A DNA stretch of 64,000 bases from Amanita rubescens (taxonomy: Eukaryota > Basidiomycota > Agaricomycetes > Agaricales > Amanitaceae): the NCBI GenBank assembly GCA_015039365.1, contig WION01000274.1, positions 1 through 64,000 on the forward strand. Direction: 5' to 3'. Of this stretch, positions 43,457 through 54,191 are shown one piece after another. Both the position numbers and the translations under genes were made by a program. Each line of letters opens with the position of its first letter. The stretch's first letter is position 1. The notes under the pieces were generated by a model. It saw only the letters and a list, made by a program, of their open reading frames with translations, was not told the origin of the DNA and did no database searches.

Positions 43457-45980
43457 ATGGCGACTGGCTCTGTACTAAATAATGGTGCATCTGACCTACA
43501 ATAATTGCAACTTGTCCTTACTTTTTCCTCCAGGAGATCGCGGAAATTCTTATCCTTGCAATCCCGTTGAAAATGTCGAAGCAATTTTTCGACTGCATCT
43601 GCCGTGTAACGAAAAGCCTAAGAAGGGCTCAGATTCAACGCGCGCACCTGCCTTCCATGATAAACACCTAAGCAATGAACTACGACTGAAGAAGGCCGTA
43701 TTTTGCGCCAATCTTCCAGAGATACTCGGTACGGTTGCGAAGGACTCGTTGGAAAAGCGACATGGCCACCAAATGCTAGCGGGTCTGGTTGGACAGCAGC
43801 TTCAAACCTCAGAAGAAGACTAGGAACACCGACCATAAACAAAGGCTCTCGAGAAATTGATGTTGCTACTGCGTATCACAACAATGTGCTCAGTACGATT
43901 ATTCCCATCGTTTCAGTACTTCAATTTCCGTCCTCTTCTTGGGAGACACAATTCCTTGAAGTATCAATGTCAGACTCAAGCATCAATGGCGACTCTGGTC
44001 GAGGTCGACAAAACAATTATGCGCTTGCAGACTCCGTCTTGAGGATAAATCCTGACCGGCACGATAAATCTATACCGCCACAATCTGCGCTACTGGAAGA
44101 TATGAAGGCCGTTGCGAATTACTTTGATCGGATCATTCCGTTCGAGTTTAAGAGTCTTTCCAGTGGGTCATATGCCACTATGCTTGGGATCCTGGGGCAT
44201 ACCTTGGAAAAAGATTTTCCGTGGCAAGGTTGCTCTGAATTTTGCGCTTATGAACACGGTCCAAAGCTTGGTCGCGAGCCGGTCACGGGCGACCCTGTAG
44301 GCCTCGACGCTTTTCTGCCTGGCCTCAATTTTCGTATTTCTGAGTGGGTGGGGAAGAATAGAAAAGAATTTCAAATGCTTAAAGACGGAAAACAGTCTAC
44401 AACGCATGGAAGGAACATGCTGCAACAGGTAATTTATTTACTCATCCCGCTAGTTATTTTTGACTCATTATTGCATACACACCCGACAGATATGGACGGA
44501 GATGGTCAAATGTGACGCCACTTATTCCATACTACATGCCGGGAATTATGAACTTCTGCTCCTCCGAAACCGGCGAGATCAGACTGTGTACATTAGCGAT
44601 GTCATAGAGCCTCATATTGTTAGGAAAGGAATGTCCGGAAATCCGGGCTACTACCAGATCCACATTGGGTTATGTATCTCTGCAATCCGGGACGCGATAG
44701 CTCGCGCTCGACAACTGAAAGAATTTGGAGGAGCGGAAGATGTACTTCCTGTTAAGTGGACGAGGCCATACGACCGTGGTGGTATATACGAGCCCGTAAG
44801 TTGGCTTTTCTCGTCATATATCATCCGTTTTCTTACATGCTGCTTAGGGTCCAACCCCAAAGCTCTCGTTTCGCGATGTAATGTCTACGTATATGGAACT
44901 CTGCCTAGCGCCCGCCAGAAACGAATCAAGAAGCTTTCATTATATCGAAGCAAGACCATATCGCCGCACGTCTGTACCTATCGGTGCACAAAATAAATTC
45001 TTTTTCCTTGAAACTAGCGGTCACACGGCCCCGAACGAACTTATCGGGACTCTAATGATCAACGAGCATGATTACCCGCATCGTGTTGTCGTCAAGGTTG
45101 CTTGTGAAGAGCGCGACCGTCGAAGGCTAGCTAATGAGCGTCAATATCTAATGCATTTTTCGACGCGAAGGAATAATATGTTTCAGAAAGTCTATGGCCA
45201 ATTTACAATGGTGAAAGACGGGGTTAAACAAACTATCCTACTTCTTGAATATGGCGGGGAGCCAGTGCTGCACCTCAATCGTCTTACATTATCTCAACAG
45301 TACGTTATGTTTAATTATTGGAGTCATGTTTATACTAAGTGGCAACAAATATAAGGTCGGCCGCCCGTAACATGCTGCAGATTTTACACGGTGAAGGCCT
45401 AGTTCATGGGGCTCTTTCCCCTCGCAAGTTTGTGATGAAGGAAAGCTCAAAGAAGAAAAATGAAAGTAACGGAAAGGTGGAATTTCCCCGGCTTACCGAT
45501 CTTGGTCATCTTCGGCTAGCAGATAAGACTGCGCGTCACAAAGAACGCAAGAGACTCATGATATGGTTCAGTCGTGACGAGAATGATACCCCATCTCCAT
45601 CACACCCCATCGAAATCGGGCCGGTGCTCTTTGAATTCAAAGGCGCTAAGGAAGCCTTTGACATGTTAACCTCATGGATGTCTCAAGAGCCGTGGCTTCA
45701 AACAGCGCGCTACAAGTTTAAAGAGGGGAAAGAGGACGAATGGTTACCTAATCCTTGGCTCGTGGTCAAGTTCTCTAGCAGAGATCACGTAACCCAATTT
45801 CAAGAAGAATGGAGCCACCGGCCGCTTGAATGGAAGGAGGTTCCGCTGGGGGGTATCATGTGCGAAGATACTTCTTACAACCAGAACTCGCGGGAGAGCT
45901 CGCAAGCATATTCTCCGGCATATTCTGGTCCGGACTCCGTGGAAGGCTCGCAGGCTGACTCTGCCATGGTAGTTGATTGA
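43457..45980 (+). pseudogene. FunK1-type pseudokinase, type B, copy B3, with a frameshift in exon 2
   Basis: Exons 43457-43484, 43534-44428, 44490-44795, 44848-45299 and 45356-45980 match B2 one for one. Exon 2 plus exon 1 is one base short of a multiple of three. The frame changes near 43750-43760, in the GGAAAAGCG run after DSLE; B2 has an extra base at this place. Everything after it is open in the new frame. Either a recent single-base deletion or an assembly error in a homopolymer explains this. The core has VVVKVAC (ATP Lys). The catalytic loop HGALSPRK lacks the catalytic Asp, and DLG stands for DFG. The C-terminus (EDEWLPNPWLVVKFSSRDHVT, ending AMVVD) is complete. If the base is restored in better data, this is an intact type-B pseudokinase. 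Confidence 0.78.
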
Positions 45981-46460
45981 TGTACGTGTCACATAGACTT
46001 TGATTCTAAGTGTCCTCCGTGTATTTAACTCGTATTACCAACTTGTGACCATAAACCTTTTATGATAATTGCGACTTGGACTTGGCGTAGACGACTCGAG
46101 AGTCATGGGTTCTCACCTATAGGCCTCCTTCGTTACTTTTTTCTTTGCCGATTCGCCGGGTCATGCTCACCGCACAGCATACTAAAGAGCTAATAGCACA
46201 AGGGTCTAAAGGTGTTGTTCTCTCGTCGTTTTCTAGATCTCACGACTGCCCTTTTCGTGGCAGACGGGCGCATGGATGTCTGTGGGTCCATGGGTATTTT
46301 TGTTGTCCTAGTTGTTTGTCCAAGTATAGTCGAAGTATTGTTCTTGGAAGTGGTTGAAGGTTGCGACGTTGGTGACGTCGACGTTTGATATGTTGATGCG
46401 GGCCTGCGGCATCATCAACTGCCGCTAACATATGGGGCAAGTGCTGTGACGTACACAGCT
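45981..46460 (+). repeat. 3' flank of B3 with dispersed repeat R, copy 5
   Basis: 46225-46400 matches repeat R, with the core inverted repeat at 46271-46292 (about 290 bp after the B3 stop codon), followed by GTTGTCCTAGTTGTTTG and the TTGTTCTTGGAAGT segment. No gene is seen. Confidence 0.65.
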
Positions 46461-46575
46461 TGACCGAAGAACAAAAGTACACGTGGTTAGACATGTTGTT
46501 CTACACTCGAGATCCGTTAGGGAAGCGTTCAAGACGGAAATCCACCAAGCCGGTGCTTGCCATTATGATGATATT
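46455..46575 (+). pseudogene. FunK1 type-A fragment (end of exon 3, intron, start of exon 4)
   Basis: The text AGCTTGACCGAAGAACAAAA is the end of exon 3 of A1. After an intron-like gap, GGGAAGCGTTCAAGACG and CACCAAGCCGGTGCTTGCCA follow exon 4 up to the catalytic HYD motif (here HYDD), then the match stops. It resembles A1 more than A2 or A3. It ends just short of the 3' end of the VPS9-domain gene. Confidence 0.7.
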
Positions 46576-46605
46576 ATTTCCTACCGAGTGAACCTACCAC
46601 TCGAC

Positions 46606-49588
46606 TCACTGACCCTCCTCCGACTCTATAGAAAACCCCCCAACCACTCTAACCGCCTCCACCAACCTTTTATACTCTTTCAATAAATCCTCCACCTCCC
46701 CGATCCTCAACTCATCACACGAACAATCTAAGAACCTCTGAACAGGCGGTGGGATTCGAAGACCAGGTGTAACCGGCCTCGAACCAGTTGCCATCAACGA
46801 ATTACGACTAGACGTCGAAGGCGAACCCTTAAACACACCTCGTCAACACACACGCCGCAGTTAGAAAAAACGCGACGCCGCACCTTGATCCCAGCCAACG
46901 CAGACATATTCGCCAACCGATCCGATAAACTCTTCCTCTGCCCCCCTCCTGCACCTCCACCACCACCTCCCAATCGAAGAACGCCCCGGACCTTTTTCTG
47001 CGTCACCTTGTAACCACTCCGCTCGTTCATCATACTCTCAAAACTTTTGATACTCCTCACACTTCCACGATCAGCGAGTTGAGTTGGCGTTTGAATGTCA
47101 CCCTCATTATCACTTTCTTCTTCTTCTTCGCCTTCCTCTCCTTCACATTCACCATTGTCGACGACTTGCTCTTCTTCTTCTTCACCTTCACCTTCACCTT
47201 CATTTTGACTCCCATCCCCGATAAAAGAAGGCCTAGACACAGTAACCATCTGTTGCCCATCCTCCGGATTCTCTCCTCTCCTCGAAGAAGAAGAAGAAGA
47301 AACAATCGGAATCGACGCAGCTATACTCGAAAGTGAAAAACCCCCACTTTCCCGTTTGGACGGCTGCGGCGGTAGTGGTAGTGGTAATACTTGGGCAGAC
47401 CCTCCTTGACCAGGAATCAACGACTTGAGCATCCCAAAAGACGTATCCATCACCCCCGTCAAAACTTTATTAGCAGAAACGGCAATTGCGTCGACTTGTT
47501 GTTCAACTCGACCTCTTAAGCCTGGGCTTATACCCCCTAGTAGCACTCCCCCACCACCTTCGGTAGCACCACCACCACCACCACCACCACCAGCTTCAAC
47601 CCCAGACGCTTCACTACTCCTACCCAAAATGGGAGTCAACAAAGGACTAGGCTGAGGAGGCGCCAACCCAAGAGCAGCCAAATCGACATTTTCCAAAAAC
47701 TCTGCAACGGCCATTAAATTGATCAAACAATAGTTTTCTTCCCCGCCTGAAGAAGAAAAGGGGGAAGAGGAGGAGCAGGAGGAACGAAAACGTTGAGTGA
47801 ATAAGAGGTGAGAGACGAGGTGGGGTGGGTTTGATTTGACTACGGAGAAGATGAGGAAGGGGAGTAGGACGTCGCCTGAGACGGGCCCGGGGGTTGTGTT
47901 GGGTTTTTTTTCTGGAGTTTGAGGGGAATCTGGGGGGGTATCCCGGTGTTTGAGTTCTTTCAATTCGCCGCCGTAGGGTGGTGGGGGTAAGGATGGGGGT
48001 GGTTTATCGTCGGAGTCGGAGTCGGGTATAAGCTTGATAGGTGGGAGTTTTGATAGTCCATCTGAGGGAGGTGTGTTCAACAACGACCGAGAAGGAAAGA
48101 AAGGAACACACCGACGACGAGTTTATGCGCTGCGACTAGTATGGCTGATTTCTCTTTTGGAGTGCGACATGTTTCCAATTGAGTCAGTTCTAAGCATCCT
48201 CGATCAGTAGGGAGGAAAGAAAGAAAAGAAAAAAAAGACGTACTGTCACCGCAAGCTTTGACGACAACATCTACATCCTCTTCCCTAGCTTGACCAACGT
48301 CTATATCCAAATGACGCAAAGTCAAATCGAGCATATTGAGTGCAGCAGCACGACTGGAGAGCGTTTCGTCGTGAGAAGCGTCATCCGAAGTAGGCTGGAT
48401 GAACAACCGGTCGTAAAACAAACTAGCCAACACGTCCTCGCACGATTCCACAATCCGAGTGACGAGCGCGTCTTGACGTTGTTCCTCCCCCTCCTGTACG
48501 CGCCTAGTACTAGATCGTTCCCTTACTTCCTTTTCCAACGAGTTATAAAAATCTTGTACGACTTGAGAGATTTCTTCAGGCGTCTCTACCCAATTGGATA
48601 CCGCGTAGGTGTAGTAATACGAGTCCTCTTCGGCATCCGAGGCGCCTCTCCGTTCACGGCGTAAAACAGCCCCTCTACCAGCGATAGCCACTTCCAATCG
48701 TTTATTGACTACTACTCCTGGGCCTGGACCTAGACCGGGAGGTAGAAGCTTCTCCTTGATAAAAGGGAACAACCCAGCTCCGAGAACGAATTCGTTAACT
48801 CGGTCAGCTACCCATTCCGGTATATCGTAACCGTAGTCGTCCTCCTCCTCATCGTCGCCTGGACCTCGACTTGTCAACGCACGCGCGAGCTCTGCGCCAA
48901 TCGCTGCATTGATAGCTTTTCCTAAATCACGTCGTATGATAGGTTTGTCGATGAGTAAGATTGGGACGGTGATAGAGGACGTCTCCGGGGGAAGTGGAGA
49001 AGTGAGTGTAGATGGTGAACCTGTTGATTTTGGAGGTCTTGGTATGGAATTTGGGCCGACGCCAAAGAGGGAAGCGAATGGGTGGAGTCTATGTTGGGGA
49101 GGGGACGAGGTTGGTCTAGGAGGGAGAGGAGGGGGTTTAGGTTGAAGTAAAGGGATGGAGAGTGGGTCTGTGCGTGGGAGGAGGGTGAAGGAGGGGTAAG
49201 GGACTGGGTGTTCTGAGGGGTGGTGGTAAGGGAGGGGAAGGGGAGGGAGTTGAGTGAAAGCGTGTTCGCGGGATGAAGGGTTGTGAAGTGTGTGGTGGAG
49301 TTTTGAGGACGGGTGGAGAGAAGAACGGAATGTGAGCGTAGAGTTTTGTAAGATAGCGCGAAGACCAGAGAGAGTAACGATTTGAGTTGAAGAAGAGTCG
49401 AGGAATCCGATGTGGTCCTTGATAAACTCGGGTGTGATGGTGATCTTGGAGTCTTTAGGATCCGCGGGGAGGATCAGCGTAGCTTTGCCTACTGCTAGTG
49501 CATGCCAGATATCAGCTCCAGAGTCTACGAGTAAACGTTCGAGGAGAGTGAATCCAATAGAAGACGGTGAAATGCCAGGATACGACAT
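46606..49588 (-). CDS. VPS9-domain protein, putative Rab5-family exchange factor
   Basis: Four exons: 49588 to about 48250, about 48190 to 48112, 48061-46884 and 46827-46606. The VPS9 domain spans the second and third exons: QLETCRTPKEKSAILVAAHKL, then after a proline-rich insert DVLLPFLIFSVVKSNPPHL, then GGEENYCLINLMAVAEFLENVD, which is the order of the family signature. VPS9 domains catalyse nucleotide exchange on Rab5/Vps21 GTPases on endosomes. Exon 1 has a long N-terminal region (LLERLLVDSGADIWHALAVGKA) followed by a Pro-rich segment. The C-terminus has poly-Gly, acidic Glu-rich and Ser-rich stretches. The start is the ATG before SYPGISPSS. Intron 1 uses GTACGT; its acceptor could be either of two AGs. 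A well-conserved housekeeping-type gene at the edge of the repeat-rich region. Confidence 0.82.
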
Positions 49589-49608
49589 GGTTTGTACGAC
49601 ATGAAACT

Positions 49609-50259
49609 CTAGTCTGGTCCTCGACCCCAAATCCTCTTCAAACGTTCAACAACCTGCTCGCTTACATCTCTCCATCCAACACTGCTCTCTTCCGTAATCT
49701 CCAATCGATCCCCAGCCCAACTTCCATTTCCAACCTTTTCTCCCCCAATTTCTTCCTCCTCATCCGTCAAACATGCCATTATCACAACAACATGTCCAAG
49801 CCCACTCTCCCCTCCTTTCTCCTTCACCTCATCAGGACACTCCTTCACAACCGCATCAGACCTCACATACTGCTTCTTGTCCAAATTCCGCAAATAGTAC
49901 TTCACCCCCTTTGACGTAGTAGGAGGAATCTTCACCGGCACCACCACCACTTTATACGACTCCTCCGCAAACGCGTACAACGTAGGCGCAGGATCATCAT
50001 CATCATACTCCATTTCCCCGTCTTCCAAATACATATCTTCAACTTCGTCCATCTCGCGGGGAGTCAACAACCCATCAGGAAACGAGAACGCGTAATCAGA
50101 ACAGATCACGATCCTATTCCCCGACCAGTCTCCCAACAACTGCGATACCAACGATTCGGGGGTTCCGCTCAACATGATGTCGCTGAATTCGCCCCATGGT
50201 TCTTTTCCGAGCGTTTCGCGTTTATCGAGGTTTAGAGCTTTCCAGTATTGGATTGGCAT
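49609..50259 (-). CDS. Conserved fungal protein of unknown function (216 aa)
   Basis: A single uninterrupted frame. The start at 50259 (MPIQYWKALNLDKRE) was preferred to the longer frame to 50355, because the upstream 32 residues are low complexity and lie in a pyrimidine-rich leader. Features are WSGNRIVICSDYA, FPDGLLTPREMDEVEDMYLEDGEMEYDDDD, and a short motif KYYLRNLDKKQYVRSDAV, followed by a Glu/Gly-rich stretch. The opening resembles a protein widespread in basidiomycetes that has no assigned role; this is from memory of the family only. It ends 20 bp before the start codon of the VPS9 gene on the same strand. Confidence 0.7.
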   Translation of the reverse strand: MPIQYWKALNLDKRETLGKEPWGEFSDIMLSGTPESLVSQLLGDWSGNRIVICSDYAFSFPDGLLTPREMDEVEDMYLEDGEMEYDDDDPAPTLYAFAEESYKVVVVPVKIPPTTSKGVKYYLRNLDKKQYVRSDAVVKECPDEVKEKGGESGLGHVVVIMACLTDEEEEIGGEKVGNGSWAGDRLEITEESSVGWRDVSEQVVERLKRIWGRGPD

Positions 50260-51049
50260 GGTGTGAGGGTTTTTTTTTTGTTCTCTTTCTCTTTCAAGAT
50301 GCCGTACTAATCTGCGATAGAAGCATTGCTGGATATGGTAATCATGACTAGTCACGATGGTATGCGGTGCGTGGCACGTGGAGTCTGGAACGAGGTGATA
50401 AGATCAATCTCTTCCTCCGGGAAGTGCGCCTTCGCGTACCCCATACTCCGGTCCCTCGCTTCATTCACGCGTTCAAGTCGCGAGTAATACAATACTGCAA
50501 GCGCCACCTAGGGCCGGATACAAAATCATAGAGTGCACCTCTAGCGCGCGAAGCAGACGCTCGGGTCGACGCCGTTGCACAAGAATCGAAACGGCAATTA
50601 TATTGTGCTCAACGAACATGACCGTTGCTACATTGAAACTTCGTCATAGGGCAACATTGACCGAAACGGTAGACGACCGGAAAGCCGGCGAGCAAAACTC
50701 CGCCCGGGATTTGTCTAATCGATAACGTATCAAATTTCAAATTTCCATTTTGGGGCCAATACCATCGGCAGCAGTTGTGATGTACGACCAATACTCACTT
50801 ACGAACATAGGATATGGATCATGCGCCACCCCCTTCTCTTAAGAAGCCGGGACTTTATTCCAAATAAACCCCTATAATACAACACTTTTTTTAAGACCAT
50901 GGTACGCACCTACACTGCTATGGTATTTCGTTCATATGCGAGTCTGTTCATCCTATCAAGATATTCGATCAGAATGGCTAACGTACTACACATTACTTTA
51001 CAGCACCTTAATATAAAGGCATGCAGGGGCTGAGGTCATTCCAACAAAC
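50260..51049. other. Intergenic, promoter region of OMT-1
   Basis: No gene recognised. A TATA-like AATATAAAGG lies about 40 bp before the ATG of the methyltransferase gene (near 51009-51018). The other edge holds the CT/GA-rich leader of the minus-strand gene. Confidence 0.4.
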
Positions 51050-52947
51050 ATGTCTCAGCAAGTCCACGAGCTGCTCAATCTCATCACAAAATCCATCGAA
51101 TTTCTCGAAAAATTATGCACCGAGAGCAACACTCAACTGCCCGACCTCAGTAAACCTTTTAACCCTGATTCTGAGGCGTTTCGAGCCAACCCAGCTGCAG
51201 TGGAGGCCGTAAGTTTAATCAGCGCCGCTGCAACGCAACTCGATGCCATCGTATCGCCACCGCGAAATGTTCTGCATTACGCTGCCAACGGCGTAAGTCC
51301 CTCGATCCTTCCTCGCCTTACAAATTACTGAATGCAACTAAGCATTGGAAATCAGCTGCTCTTCGCCTATGCCTAGAAGGTAACGTGACCGAGATTCTCC
51401 GTGAGGCGGGTCCAGAGGTCGGATTTCAAACGATACTATCATTTGGATCTCTTTGTTCAACCAAAAATTTCAGGGACTTCACGTCAAGAATATCGCTGAG
51501 AAGAACAAGATAGACGTACACAAGCTTTGTAAGAGGCCAATGCTTTTATGATATATATTCATCTTATATCGATAGCATCGTGTCTGAGGTTGTTGGCCAC
51601 GCACTATATTTATCGCGAGGTGAAGCCGGACGTCTTCGCAAATAATCGAGTTTCAAGCTTTGTGGACACCTTGAAACCGAGCGCTGAAATTATTGCCGAG
51701 TATGTATCATCGCTGCCATTCCAAATTTTTGTAATTCTGACGACGCCATAGCCCAGAGCACAAATTTGACAATACATCTGGAATTGCCGCTTTTGCGAGC
51801 TTCATGTAAGTCGATTTTTTGGAAAATTTACCGTTGATCATTGTTGCCATCCAAGGGTCGATGAACTTGTCAAGTCTTCTGCGTATTTCTATGAGAACGC
51901 TAGCGACCCCAAAATTGCCAGTTCTGGCGAACTTTCTGATAGTCCGTTTGCAAAGGCAGTCAGCAACGGGACCCCATTTCGGGATTGGCTCAAAGAATCC
52001 CAGAATGCTTTCAGACAGCGTAGATTCGACATTGGTATGCGAGGCACTCAAGTTGCGACCACCACTGGGCCTGTCATGTCATGTAATCTCTCTCGTATTA
52101 ACTTTGCGCGCATGAAGACTTGAATAAAAATAGCATACGATTGGAAATCGCTTCCCGCTGATTCGCTAATCGTGGATGTCGGCGGTGGTATTGGATCCAC
52201 TTCCATACCTCTTTACAAAGCATTTTCCCAACTGAAGATCGTGGTTCAAGATCGGAAGCCCGTTGTTGAGACCGGTATCGAGGTACGGCCCTTATCATCT
52301 ACTAAGCAACGCGAGTGAGGATTTACTTGCCATGTTGTAGATATGGAAAAAAGAACTGCCCGACGCCTTGGCGTCTGGTCGTATTCAGTTAGAAGGTTAG
52401 AAACCCCCCAAAGCTCTGCTGATTATATCGTCTAATGCGAAAGCTCAGCGCACGATTTCCTCACTCCTCAACCGCGCAAGGATGCCGCTATCTTTTTCAC
52501 GCATCATGTGTTGCACAACTGGTCGGACAAATATTGTAATACGATTTTGAAGCACCTAAGGGACGCCGCCACACCCGACACGAAACTCGTCTGCGTGGAA
52601 GTGGTCTTGCCCTACGCGTGCCACAAGACGGAAGATGATAACGCTGACGGCATCACTCACGTCGAGCCCCCGAAGCCGCCAAGCCCTCTACTTGCCAATT
52701 GGGGCTCAGCGAACTGTATTGTCTATGATCTTGACATGAGCGTACGTCCTTTCTACTCTTCCTCTTAAGAGGGCTAAGAGGATTGATGTTATCATAATAG
52801 ATGTTAACTCTTTACAACTCACATCAACGGACGGTCCGACAGTTTGATGAGGTCTTCAAAAGTGCCGGATGGAAGATCACGACTGTACGTCGGGAAATTG
52901 GAATCTATGCTACGGCATTTGCAGCCATTGAAGCCGTTCCAATCTGA
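51050..52947 (+). CDS. SAM-dependent O-methyltransferase, OMT-1
   Basis: About ten exons with short GT-AG introns; the first is 51050-51292 and the last ends with TGA at 52945-52947. The N-terminus (SQQVHELLNLI ... ATQLDAIVSPP) is the helical dimerisation part. ALRLCLEGNVTEILREAGPEG and the LLATHYIYREV segment follow, typical of fungal family-2 O-methyltransferases. SAM motif I is VDVGGGIGSTS, followed by KIVVQDRKPVVE. The catalytic-His region is FTHHVLHNWSDKYC. An intron before the SAM domain must use the acceptor AAAAATAG/CATACGATTGG, since the earlier AG leads to a stop. With that choice the frame is open to the end. It probably methylates a hydroxyl on an aromatic or polyketide-like metabolite; substrate unknown. 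It lies upstream of P450-1 in the same direction. Confidence 0.85.
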
Positions 52948-54191
52948 TCGTCGCTAAAGTGTATTATATACGACATGTAGACCTAGACAACGATCAGAAT
53001 TGAAGTCAGTGATTGTAGCCGATATTTATCAGTGGCGCGATGCTCTAGTTGACGATTGACGACATAAGACCGCGATAAATATAGTTTCACGTACCATATA
53101 ACGTACAAAGCCATGCACACGACAATCGGTTTCCTGCACTAAATGGGGAGTAAGAACTCATACGTTACTTTTAGAAAGAAAAGCATAAGGAACGATTATA
53201 TTCAAAGTGACTCGACCAGTTCGTCAAGTCTTTCTGCATCCTACTCCGACTTCAAATGTTATGTGACTTTGAGCCGAAGTGTGGTCTTATCTTTATGTAA
53301 GTTAAGTAAAACTGGTATTACTTCTTGTCTACAACATATTTCTGAAATACGACAAAGATGCCAAGGTCTGAGAAGCAAACGGCCTTGAGATTGGCCCGGG
53401 TGTTACGAGATTCGGGCTCCAAGTTTTGGCACACTTCCCGACGAATCGTAGTCATCCAGGGCCGGCGCTCGTACCAAATTCATATCATATAATGCATTGC
53501 AAGTCATTTAATTCCACGCAGAATAACTCAAATTTTGTAGTCCTGTCGACTAATTGCATGGTATGGCAAGAAAAGTCCGAAGAATATTTACGGAGAGCAT
53601 TCAGTCATCCATCTTTTAGAAGTTTCAGAAGCGGGTGCAGGAGTGAATCGGATGTAGTATGGATCTCCCTATAGCAGCGCTCAGCAAGCAGAACGTCAAC
53701 GAAAAACTTTGACGACACCGTTAGACTAGTAAAAATATGCTTTCCATGTGAAATAGTTGGGCATTGCTGAGATATTATCAATGAAATGCTGGTCGGGATC
53801 ATTCAGGCTGTATTAGATCCGATATGTGAGGAAATAGAAGTGAGGATTTGATCGGGAGGCGCCGAATCTGTAATTACACAGTCTACATTCAACCCTTCGG
53901 AGGAATACTCACCGTTCGAAACGCTAAAATCATGGGGGTTGCATGATGATATTTCGTGCATGCGGGTGAATTGGATAATCCTAAGAAGTTTGTGGCGAGT
54001 CGAGCCTAGCGCATCTTGCGGACTCGGCGCGAGCTGATCCTTGGGAATGATCGATGATCGACGACGAACGTTCCCACGGATTTGAATCGTCAGTTTCCTC
54101 TATCGATGTGAAGTCAATGAACTCCGACTGGTCGTCCTCGTCCTTATATTGGATCTGTTAGAGACGGTGTAGTGCTAAACTAGTCCCCTGC
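52948..54191. other. Spacer between OMT-1 and P450-1
   Basis: No gene recognised. 53590-53830 resembles 60640-60920 of the second module (CATC-x-TTTTAGAAGTTT and GGAGTGAATCGGAT segments), so the spacer belongs to the duplicated unit. The rest has diverged. Confidence 0.5.

Noticed and set aside
46794..47655. Plus-strand frames opposite the VPS9 gene (Phe- or Pro-rich)
   Set aside because: Complement of poly-Glu and poly-Gly codons of the real gene.
52126..52142. In-frame stop suggesting that OMT-1 is a pseudogene
   Set aside because: Using the acceptor AAAAATAG at 52134, as also needed in OMT-2, removes the stop and keeps the phase.
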